Assembly (NCBI GenBank): GCA_019752975.1
Contig: JAIELM010000547.1
Coordinates: forward strand, 1-5,386
DNA length: 5,386 nucleotides
Direction of reading: 5' to 3'
Source: Undibacterium sp.
Lineage (GTDB): Bacteria; Pseudomonadota; Gammaproteobacteria; Burkholderiales; Burkholderiaceae_D
The notes under the pieces were generated by a model that was not told the DNA's origin, did not search any database, and saw only the letters and a list, made by a program, of their open reading frames with translations. Position 1 is the stretch's first letter. Each line of letters starts with the position of its first letter. A program made the position numbers and the translations under genes. Below are positions 1 through 5,386 of the stretch, piece after piece.

Positions 1-3
1 TTG

Positions 4-143
4 TTAGAACTTACGCAAAACAAACGCTAGCGTTGTTGCGTTCGCCTTGTAGTAAAAAATACAAAGTACCGCCGCGGCTCCGCGCCCCCGATTCAAGCAT
101 TCGAAGGCAGGCTCTAGCCAGCGCAATTTTGCGTAAGTCCTAA
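4..143. repeat. MITE-like element with terminal inverted repeats
   Basis: The left end (4-20) reads TTAGAACTTACGCAAAA. The reverse complement of the right end (127-143) reads TTAGGACTTACGCAAAA, so the two ends match at 16 of 17 positions. The 106-nt interior has no ORF of useful length. It contains a perfect 12-nt palindrome (AACGCTAGCGTT, 23-34) and a GC-rich core (about 68-90) in otherwise AT-rich surroundings. Short size, no coding capacity and near-identical inverted ends are typical of non-autonomous miniature elements. The outermost TA on each side (5-6 and 141-142) could be a target duplication, as in IS630/Tc1-type transposition, leaving G(A/G)ACTTACGCAAAA as the true end, but this reading is inference. 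It could instead be an IS remnant or a structured intergenic repeat. The family is not identified. Confidence 0.6.
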
Positions 144-403
144 TTTTATGATCGAGTAATTACGTGCCACAAAAGACGACCAACAAGCGACATAATGTGC
201 TGAGCCATTGCCAATTTTTTTATAAGTTATTTTGTAAGTTAGCATGAAATTACAGTCAAAGTCACGAAAAATTCAGCACTATCGGCAATTTCTTGGTTTA
301 TGAAGAAGATACGTATTGGCAATAAACATACAAAAAAACAACAATTTGATTTATCTTGTTTGCAGCAAATAATCGCCTGAGTTAGACTCGTTTCGCCCTT
401 CGC
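144..403. other. AT-rich intergenic stretch, presumed receptor promoter region
   Basis: This non-coding stretch lies between the inverted-repeat element and the structured leader of the TonB-dependent receptor. It is AT-rich, with T and A runs near 214-221 and 332-338. The promoter for the downstream gene is expected here. The best sigma-70-like candidate I see is TTGATT (346-351), a 16-nt gap, then AATAAT (368-373), which is only a fair match. No convincing Fur box or B12 box is visible. An 8-nt inverted pair, ATTGCCAA (207-214) and TTGGCAAT (316-323), is present but widely spaced and could be chance. No open reading frame here has both a ribosome binding site and protein-like composition. 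Confidence 0.4.
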
Positions 404-431
404 TGCTTGAGCGAGAAGTCCGCTACAAGCA
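404..431 (+). promoter_or_regulatory. Leader hairpin 1 upstream of receptor gene
   Basis: Bases 404-413 (TGCTTGAGCG) pair with 421-431 to give a 10-bp stem with one bulged A (425) and a 7-nt loop (414-420). No T run follows, so it does not look like an intrinsic terminator. It would lie in the 5' untranslated leader of the receptor mRNA if the start at 500 is right. Bases 401-404 (CGCT) could also pair with 410-413 (AGCG), so a competing fold exists. It matches no riboswitch class I recognise. Function is unknown, and chance cannot be excluded. Confidence 0.3.
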
Positions 432-449
432 TACCAGTGGCACACCTAG

Positions 450-476
450 CTCGCGTGCTTCCCATAGGCATACGAG
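450..476 (+). promoter_or_regulatory. Leader hairpin 2 with loop complementary to the Shine-Dalgarno
   Basis: Bases 450-458 (CTCGCGTGC) pair with 468-476 (GCATACGAG), with one internal C/A mismatch and one G-U pair, leaving a 9-nt loop (459-467). The loop contains TCCC (460-463), which is complementary to GGGA (489-492) in the ribosome binding site of the receptor gene. A loop-to-Shine-Dalgarno contact could therefore mask the site. The pairing is seen in the sequence; the regulatory role is inference, and a 4-base match is weak on its own. Confidence 0.3.
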
Positions 477-488
477 TCCAAACAAATT

Positions 489-502
489 GGGAGACAAAAT
501 TG
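489..502 (+). promoter_or_regulatory. Ribosome binding site that fixes the TTG start of the receptor
   Basis: GGGAG (489-493) lies 6 nt ahead of a TTG (500-502). The peptide from that TTG begins M-KKNQSKFK and runs directly into a signal-peptide hydrophobic core. The frame stays open upstream to a TTG at 407, but that start has no comparable Shine-Dalgarno sequence and would bury the signal peptide behind a 31-residue extension. The in-frame GTG codons at 437 and 455 also lack a ribosome binding site. No ATG occurs in frame in this part of the gene. Confidence 0.75.
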
Positions 503-3133
503 AAAAAGAATCAGAGCAAATTTAAAGTTGCGAATAAAACAGATATTTTCGCAAAAAACGCCTTGCAAATTGCCGTACTACTGCTCAGCACAGCTAGCCT
601 AGTTCAAGCGCAAGAAGCCACAAAAACTGATAAAAAAACTGAGGCAAGCCAGCAAGTTTCTCCCCCATCTGAAGTACAAACAGTGGTTATTACCAGTACC
701 GGTGTCCGCGGTGGTCAGCGAACAGTGATTGATACACCAGTACCGATTGATATTGTCGCCGCATCCGAACTGACCAAGACCGCTCAAGGTTCACTCGACA
801 AAGCGCTGGCTTTTCGTGTCCCGTCCTTTAGTACCGTACAAACTCCGGTCAACGATGCCACTTCCCTGTTAGATCCATATGAAATTAGAAACATGGGGCC
901 TTCTCGCTCATTAATTCTTATTAATGGTAAGCGTAAAAATTCCAGCGCACTTCTTTACACCCAAAGCTCTCCAGGGCGAGGGGAAAGTGGTGCCGATATT
1001 TCGGCAATTCCGCAAGATGCCATTAAACGTATAGAGGTTTTGCGTGACGGTGCGTCGGCGCAATACGGTTCAGATGCCATCGCTGGTGTAGTCAATATCA
1101 TCCTCAAAGATAGTCCTAATGGTGTATCGATCACTGGTAGAACTGGTGTTACCGAAAAAGGTGACGGGAAGATGCGGGCAATTAGCCTTAATCATGGCAT
1201 CAGTTTAGGCGATCGAGGTTTTTTGAATTACACCATTGACCTTTCTAAAAGTGATTTATCTTCACGCTCAGGTATTGTGAGTGCCAAAGGTGAAGCTGGT
1301 ACTTTCGGTGCAGATTTAGTTAAGGATGTTCAACCCTTTTTAGCGAAATATCCTGATGCCAGAAACATTAATGGTTCTCCAGCCACAAAAGCATCTAAAT
1401 TTTTATTTAACACCAGATATGAAATCAGTGATGGTGTCAATCTTTATGCCAATGCGGCATTTATTGATAAAGACGTGGATAGCTACGCAAATTATCGTAC
1501 CCCCTATTGGAGGACAAAAAATTATGGCTTATTCGGCAGTCCTTATATAGGTTATGTGCCGACCTTTCTTGGCAATCTAAAAGACAGCAACGCTACTGTC
1601 GGAGTCGCTCTTGAAATTGCTGGATGGGCATCTGACTTTAGCGTCACCGTTGGTAGCAATAAGCAGAAATACCGAGTCACTAACTCCATTAATCGCGATA
1701 TGGAGGATGACTACTTGGCTGCGGTCGCTGCAGGAAAAACCCCGTTGCCACCCCACGGTCAACAGGCGTTTGACGTAGGCGGAACAAATTTTTCTCATAC
1801 AGTGTGGAATGCTGATTTCTCCAAAGAGTTAAGCAAAGGTGTTAATAGCTACTTCGGCAGTGAAATTCGCTCTGAGAAATACGAAATTATTGCTGGAGAT
1901 GTCGCCTCCTATACCGGTGCAGGTCCCGATTCTTATGCAGGAAACTCACCACGTGATGCTGGCTCATTTACCCGTTCCAACTATGGTATCTATGGAGGAA
2001 CGATTTTTGACGTTAGCAAAGAACTAGTCGTTGATGCCACGGCACGATATGAAAAGTACAGTGATTTCGGCAATGCCATCGTTGGAAAATTAAGTGGTAA
2101 ATACCTTGTTAGTGATGCTTTAACTTTACGCAGCTCGCTTTCTAGTGGTTTCCGAGCTCCATCATTACATCAAATCTATACCAACAAAAAGGAATACGCC
2201 TTCTCTGGCGGCACAATTCAAGTGCGTGGTCTAGCAAGTAATGTATCCAAAGAAGCTGAAGCACTACAGGTGCCCGCTTTGAAAGCCGAGAAATCGACTA
2301 ATATTACATTGGGCTTGGGATTCAAACCCACACGTGACACTTCAATGACCCTTGATTATTACCACATCGATCTTAAAGACCGTATTGTTCTGGGGACCAC
2401 CATCACACCAGACCAAACCAATCCAAATGCAGAATTAAATAAAATTCTAGCAAAAGTTGGCGTAGTCGGTATTTCCTTCTTCTCAAATTCAGTTGACAGC
2501 ACCACCTCCGGAATTGACTATGTGTTAAGTCATCGGAATGTAAAAATTGACGATGCAAAACTTTCGTTTAATCTGTCTGGTAACTACACCTTGAAAAACG
2601 AACGTCTAGGCGCGGCGAGAAATGTTCCAGCGGTTGCCGCTGCAAAACAATCTGTGTTAACTGACGAAATTGAAGCCCTGATGTTTACCTCTCGCCCTAA
2701 GTTCAAAACCATTATTGGTGTAGAACTGGACTACCGAGACGTCAACGTAGCTTTAAATAATACCGTGTTTGGCCCCACCACGTTCCATGACGGAAGTAAT
2801 GGTATCGACGACAATCTTAACATGGTTTTTAAAACAAAAACCCTAACTGATTTAGCGATTAATTATCAAATAACCAAGAATATCACTCTGGCATTTAACA
2901 TCAATAATATGTTTAATGTCACGCCGTCTTGGGAATTTCAAACAACCAAAAATAAAGCAGCCGGTCAAGCCTTACTGGACGATAAATCCGTTGACGCCTC
3001 AGGCCGAACCAAACGTGAGATACAGTCTGACAACATTACGTTTGATCAGCGTTACTCTATGGTGGGATTTTCTGGCTCACATTTCAGTCAGTTAGGCCGT
3101 ATCTATAACCTGTCATTGAACTACCGCTTCTAA
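500..3133 (+). CDS. TonB-dependent outer-membrane receptor
   Basis: This protein is an outer-membrane beta-barrel transporter that would import a scarce ligand (siderophore, corrinoid, sugar or similar) using energy from TonB-ExbB-ExbD. From the TTG start it has about 877 residues. A signal peptide covers residues 1-37, with a Lys-rich start, a hydrophobic core ALQIAVLLLSTASLV and probable cleavage after VQA. A TonB box-like segment, QTVVITS, lies at about 60-66. The plug domain (about 75-204) carries RNMGP (130-134), LINGKR (140-145) and the family signature IEVLRDGASAQYGSDAIAG followed by NIILK. The rest is the barrel, with a late INNMFNVTP motif and a C-terminal strand ending YNLSLNYRF, whose final Phe is the usual sorting signal. 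The frame is intact and the length is normal for larger family members. It is longer than typical BtuB (about 600). The ligand cannot be assigned from sequence. It stands alone on its strand and ends at a strong terminator. Confidence 0.93.
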   Translation: MKKNQSKFKVANKTDIFAKNALQIAVLLLSTASLVQAQEATKTDKKTEASQQVSPPSEVQTVVITSTGVRGGQRTVIDTPVPIDIVAASELTKTAQGSLDKALAFRVPSFSTVQTPVNDATSLLDPYEIRNMGPSRSLILINGKRKNSSALLYTQSSPGRGESGADISAIPQDAIKRIEVLRDGASAQYGSDAIAGVVNIILKDSPNGVSITGRTGVTEKGDGKMRAISLNHGISLGDRGFLNYTIDLSKSDLSSRSGIVSAKGEAGTFGADLVKDVQPFLAKYPDARNINGSPATKASKFLFNTRYEISDGVNLYANAAFIDKDVDSYANYRTPYWRTKNYGLFGSPYIGYVPTFLGNLKDSNATVGVALEIAGWASDFSVTVGSNKQKYRVTNSINRDMEDDYLAAVAAGKTPLPPHGQQAFDVGGTNFSHTVWNADFSKELSKGVNSYFGSEIRSEKYEIIAGDVASYTGAGPDSYAGNSPRDAGSFTRSNYGIYGGTIFDVSKELVVDATARYEKYSDFGNAIVGKLSGKYLVSDALTLRSSLSSGFRAPSLHQIYTNKKEYAFSGGTIQVRGLASNVSKEAEALQVPALKAEKSTNITLGLGFKPTRDTSMTLDYYHIDLKDRIVLGTTITPDQTNPNAELNKILAKVGVVGISFFSNSVDSTTSGIDYVLSHRNVKIDDAKLSFNLSGNYTLKNERLGAARNVPAVAAAKQSVLTDEIEALMFTSRPKFKTIIGVELDYRDVNVALNNTVFGPTTFHDGSNGIDDNLNMVFKTKTLTDLAINYQITKNITLAFNINNMFNVTPSWEFQTTKNKAAGQALLDDKSVDASGRTKREIQSDNITFDQRYSMVGFSGSHFSQLGRIYNLSLNYRF

Positions 3134-3148
3134 ACCTAGTACTTGTTC

Positions 3149-3182
3149 GTAAAAAAGAACCGCATCTGCGGTTCTTTTTTAC
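3149..3182. terminator. Bidirectional intrinsic terminator between convergent genes
   Basis: Bases 3149-3164 and 3167-3182 are perfect reverse complements: 16 bp, with only TC between them. The GC-rich centre, GAACCGCA paired with TGCGGTTC, is flanked by an A run on the left and a T run on the right. Read on either strand it gives a hairpin followed by a U tract. It lies 15 nt after the receptor stop, and the stop codon of the minus-strand BtuF-like gene (3179-3181) falls inside its left-going arm. One compact element can therefore end transcription from both sides. Confidence 0.9.
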
Positions 3183-4024
3183 TTCAAGCCTGCCAAATAC
3201 CTCAAGCCCGTAATCGCACGGCTACCGTACCACGAGAGCATTTCTCCATCGACCAAACGCACTGGCTTGCCTAATTGTGCTTGCAACTGATCGGCATGCT
3301 CTTGAGTAAACCGATAGGGCTCAGTAGAGAGCAATACTTCGTCGATTTCATCTAGCAAAGTTTGATTCCATTCAAAAACCGGATAACGCTTTTGACTATC
3401 GGCCTGCCAGTTTTTCCAGTTTCTTAGCATCAGTTGCTGAGCGATATAAGTATCACTGGCGACCGTCATCCACGGATCTTTCCAAATACAGTAGAGCACT
3501 CTTTTGCAAGGAAGATCGGGCTGCAGTTTGGCCAGTGCTTGCTCAAACTCGGTACATAATTTTTCTGCCTGTGCTGACACCTTAAATATCCCACCGAGTA
3601 GGCGAAATAGGGCGAGGTTATCTGCAGGTTTAAGTGGATGGGTGACGATGATGTGAGGAACAAATTCAGCCAATTGCTCTACCGTGGGCTTTTCATTTTC
3701 GTCGATATTGACAATCAAATGGCTAGGTGACAGCTGACGGATTTTGTTTATATTAACGTCCTTAGTTCCACCGATTTTGGCAATGCGACTGACAAACTTC
3801 TTAGGATGGATGCAAAATCCAGTACGTCCGACTAGGTATTTCGCAAGACCTAGATCACAGATCAATTCGGTGATGGAAGGAACTAAGCTGACTATGCGAG
3901 GAATTTCACCTTCAGCTATTACTTGATGAGGTGTGCCTTGCGCGTCGATTAAGTCTTTTAGGGTGTGGTTCATGGGTGATGAAATTAGAGGTAAATAAGC
4001 CAGCGATGGGTCATACTCATGCAC
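3179..4024 (-). CDS. BtuF-like cobalamin/metal-chelate binding protein without signal peptide
   Basis: This is a periplasmic-binding-fold protein of the helical-backbone metal receptor group (BtuF/FhuD/TroA-like, COG0614), often annotated as 'cobalamin-binding protein'. It has 281 residues from the GTG at 4024. Visible family segments are RIVSLVPSITELICDLG (43-59), which parallels the first strand and helix of BtuF, VGRTGFCIHP (65-74), IGGTKDVN with IRQLSPSHLI (84-104), IWKDPWMTVASDTYI (180-194) and GEMLSWYGSRAI (260-271). Neither possible start gives a signal peptide or lipobox, so the protein is predicted cytoplasmic, unlike a transporter-feeding BtuF. The GTG has AGGGA (4028-4032) 3 nt upstream. 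The alternative ATG at 3973 (MNHTLKDLIDAQG) lacks a Shine-Dalgarno sequence but fits the shorter N-terminus I would expect. The gene is 83 nt downstream of the SDR gene on the same strand. The ligand is unproven. Confidence 0.85.
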   Translation of the reverse strand: MHEYDPSLAYLPLISSPMNHTLKDLIDAQGTPHQVIAEGEIPRIVSLVPSITELICDLGLAKYLVGRTGFCIHPKKFVSRIAKIGGTKDVNINKIRQLSPSHLIVNIDENEKPTVEQLAEFVPHIIVTHPLKPADNLALFRLLGGIFKVSAQAEKLCTEFEQALAKLQPDLPCKRVLYCIWKDPWMTVASDTYIAQQLMLRNWKNWQADSQKRYPVFEWNQTLLDEIDEVLLSTEPYRFTQEHADQLQAQLGKPVRLVDGEMLSWYGSRAITGLRYLAGLK

Positions 4025-4107
4025 CTATCCCTAAAGCCAAATCCTGCACATTCAGTCAACACAAATATTTTCCACTTTGAGAAAGGGGCTAGGACTTGAC
4101 TGTATGT
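4025..4107 (-). other. Short intergenic gap between SDR and BtuF-like genes
   Basis: These 83 nt separate two genes on the same strand. No terminator hairpin with a T run is visible, so read-through from the dsbA-SDR unit is possible. On the minus strand a good -35-like TTGACT (4059-4054) is present, but the matching -10 position reads CTTTAG (4036-4031), which is poor and would leave almost no leader. A 7-nt inverted pair, CAGTCAA (4053-4059) and TTGACTG (4096-4102), spans the gap. I do not assign it a role. Confidence 0.35.
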
Positions 4108-4881
4108 TTAATTCTTCCGCCGCTTCCTTGGAGCCTTCAAAAATGCGCGGTCATACAACCAGTTCGGTAACACACGCAATAATTTTGCCACTACGCCCAT
4201 TTGCCAAGGAATCACCGCGTAACTGGTGCCAGCGCGTATAGCCTGCACCGCTTTGACGGCGAATTTTTCCGCGGGCATTAAAAACGGCATGGTGTAATCA
4301 TTCACTTGCGTCATCGGTGTCTCAATGTAACCTGGCGAGATAGTGACCACGCGTATCTTACTGCGCTGCAGCTCTACTCGCAGTGACTCGCAATAATTGA
4401 TGACTGCCGCTTTGGACGCGCAGTAAGCACTTGCACCAGGCAGGCCACGTATGCCAGCTACACTAGCGATACCCACTAAGCGACAGGCCTCATGCTTGGC
4501 GTGCTGTTTCATATGTTCGATAAAGGGCGAGAAAGTCGCCACAGTGGCGAATACATTGGTGTCCATCACTTGCTTAAACACACTGAGGTCTTCGGCTAAT
4601 TCGGTTATAGTACCAACCGAAATACCAGCGCAAGCAATGACTACATGAACCTTGGCGACTTTTTGAATGAAGTCAGATGCGGCACGCTCTAGAGCCTGAG
4701 CATCATTAACGTCGACGATATAGAGGTGATGTTGTTCAGGTTGTGGCAAACTTTGGCGCAAGCTTTCTAAGGCTTCACGCCTACGTCCTAGCAGAGCAAG
4801 CTGCGCACCTTGCTCTGCGTATTGCCGGGCTAAGGCAGCCCCTAAGCCAGAAGATGCGCCGGTAATGAAGACGGCTTGCAC
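4108..4881 (-). CDS. Short-chain dehydrogenase/reductase (SDR family oxidoreductase)
   Basis: This is a classical SDR, a cytoplasmic NAD(P)(H)-dependent oxidoreductase with a Rossmann fold and unknown substrate. From the GTG at 4881 it has 257 residues. The cofactor motif TGASSGLG is at 7-14. GRR (32-34) after the second strand suggests NADP(H) preference. ACAG (83-86) replaces the usual NNAG. The catalytic tetrad is N109, S140, Y153 and K157 (YCASK), and the PG motif is in SPGYIETPMT (183-184). The C-terminus is very basic (APRKRRKN), with a hydrophobic stretch near LLRVLPNWLY that could favour membrane contact (inference). The frame extends upstream to a TTG at 4932, but that start would lie inside dsbA and add 17 basic residues atypical for the family. 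The GTG sits 4 nt after the dsbA stop, which fits translational coupling and places the Rossmann fold at the N-terminus as usual. Confidence 0.9.
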   Translation of the reverse strand: MQAVFITGASSGLGAALARQYAEQGAQLALLGRRREALESLRQSLPQPEQHHLYIVDVNDAQALERAASDFIQKVAKVHVVIACAGISVGTITELAEDLSVFKQVMDTNVFATVATFSPFIEHMKQHAKHEACRLVGIASVAGIRGLPGASAYCASKAAVINYCESLRVELQRSKIRVVTISPGYIETPMTQVNDYTMPFLMPAEKFAVKAVQAIRAGTSYAVIPWQMGVVAKLLRVLPNWLYDRAFLKAPRKRRKN

Positions 4882-4885
4882 TGGC

Positions 4886-5386
4886 TTATTTTTTCGGCGC
4901 AGGTTTTGTCGCAGGTGCGGGCGCTGGTGCAATCACTGCTGCGGTCGCATTTTTTTCTTTGTAAACTTTGTCGACAAAATAATCCATTACTTTGAGACCT
5001 GCATGAGAATTGTCGCCTGGCTGATTGCGTGTTTTGGCGAACAAGTCGGCCGGAGAAATCATATAACGTCCATCAATCGCGATAGTCGGTACGCCATTAA
5101 TTTTGTAATCGGTCATCAACTGTGACGCACGGCTGAGTTTAGATTGTATGGAAAAAGAACTGTAAATATCAGTGAATTTCTTCTTATCCAAGCCGCTCTT
5201 TTCTACATACTTCATCACTTCGGCGTCAGTCGATAAACGATTCCTATCGACGTGATAAGCATTAAAAGTCTTCATTTGAAATTCATCGACTTTACCCATC
5301 GCATCGAGGGTAAAGAAGAGTTTTTGTTGAGTGACCAACTCATGGAAATTCACATGCACGCGTTTGACAACAATTTTATCGCCTTG
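4886..5386 (-). CDS. dsbA: DsbA-type thiol:disulfide interchange protein, 5'-truncated by window end
   Basis: This is the C-terminal part (166 residues visible) of a periplasmic thioredoxin-fold oxidase that introduces disulfide bonds into exported proteins. The frame is open to the window edge (first residues QGDKIVVKRVHVNFHELV), so the true start, signal peptide and CXXC active site lie outside. The visible part has the helical insertion with FFTLDAMGKVDEFQMKTFNAYHV, typical of DsbA, then the cis-proline loop NGVPTIAIDGRY (Pro about 100 of the visible part) that faces the active site. It ends in an extended tail, APAPAPATKPAPKK, beyond the usual fold. Such Ala/Pro/Lys tails occur in betaproteobacterial DsbA (general knowledge). 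The stop is 4 nt before the SDR start, so the two genes form an operon. The substrates and any DsbB partner are not in the window. DsbL or another DsbA paralogue cannot be excluded. Confidence 0.85.
   Translation of the reverse strand, partial: QGDKIVVKRVHVNFHELVTQQKLFFTLDAMGKVDEFQMKTFNAYHVDRNRLSTDAEVMKYVEKSGLDKKKFTDIYSSFSIQSKLSRASQLMTDYKINGVPTIAIDGRYMISPADLFAKTRNQPGDNSHAGLKVMDYFVDKVYKEKNATAAVIAPAPAPATKPAPKK

Noticed and set aside
207..323. ATTGCCAA (207-214) and TTGGCAAT (316-323) as a regulator operator pair
   Set aside because: The inverted match is only 8 nt and the arms are about 100 nt apart in AT-rich DNA. It is not strong enough to call an operator.
239..445. 68-codon minus-strand reading frame in the receptor upstream region
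   Set aside because: It has Cys-rich, low-complexity composition, no recognisable domain and no supporting ribosome binding site, and it overlaps the receptor leader. Most likely a chance frame in AT-rich DNA.
144..499. Possible cobalamin riboswitch upstream of the receptor
   Set aside because: I looked for the B12 box and other core elements because of the BtuF-like neighbour. GTGGCA-type words occur near 438, but the conserved core is absent.
4031..4059. Promoter for the BtuF-like gene with -35 TTGACT on the minus strand
   Set aside because: The hexamer at 17-nt spacing is CTTTAG, a poor -10, and transcription would start almost at the GTG, leaving out the AGGGA site.
4882..4932. SDR start at TTG 4932 giving 17 extra residues
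   Set aside because: The extension is read from inside the dsbA Ala/Pro tail region, is very basic and is not family-like. The GTG at 4881 gives a normal SDR N-terminus.
4865..5125. 86-codon plus-strand frame opposite dsbA and the SDR start
   Set aside because: It lies antisense to two well-supported genes, and its Cys/Arg-rich composition is that of a shadow frame.
1..5386. CRISPR array, tRNA, rRNA, toxin-antitoxin or phage genes
   Set aside because: No regularly spaced repeats, no tRNA-like cloverleaf and no such coding regions were seen on either strand. The window length equals that of phage phiX174, but the content is unrelated.

Overview
The window looks like chromosomal DNA of a Gram-negative bacterium, most likely a betaproteobacterium of the Oxalobacteraceae (Undibacterium-like). 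This is inferred from three things: an outer-membrane TonB-dependent receptor, a DsbA with an Ala/Pro/Lys-rich tail, and the run DsbA - short-chain dehydrogenase - signal-less 'cobalamin-binding' protein, an order I associate with Oxalobacteraceae from general knowledge. The composition is moderate to slightly AT-rich by eye. No species can be named from the sequence alone.

Layout. Bases 1-499 hold no credible gene. They contain a short element bounded by inverted repeats (4-143, MITE-like), an AT-rich stretch, and a leader with two predicted hairpins just ahead of the receptor gene. On the + strand, 500-3133 encodes a complete TonB-dependent receptor of about 877 residues. It has a signal peptide, TonB box, plug and barrel, and starts at a TTG behind a strong Shine-Dalgarno sequence. 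A perfect hairpin with flanking A and T runs (3149-3182) separates it from the convergent minus-strand genes and can serve as terminator for both directions.

On the minus strand, read from the right end, come the C-terminal part of a DsbA-type thiol:disulfide interchange protein (cut by the window end, so its CXXC site is not visible), a classical short-chain dehydrogenase/reductase starting 4 nt after the dsbA stop, and, after an 83-nt gap, a BtuF-like helical-backbone metal-receptor protein.

How they work together. dsbA and the SDR gene are very probably co-transcribed and translationally coupled, and the BtuF-like gene may be carried on the same transcript. The receptor is a separate, convergent unit. 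A TonB receptor beside a BtuF-like protein suggests uptake of a corrinoid or metal chelate, but convergent placement is weak evidence and no B12 riboswitch is visible. I see no clear new defence, mobile or biosynthetic system. The most interesting non-coding signals are the inverted-repeat element and the receptor leader, where a hairpin loop is complementary to the Shine-Dalgarno sequence.
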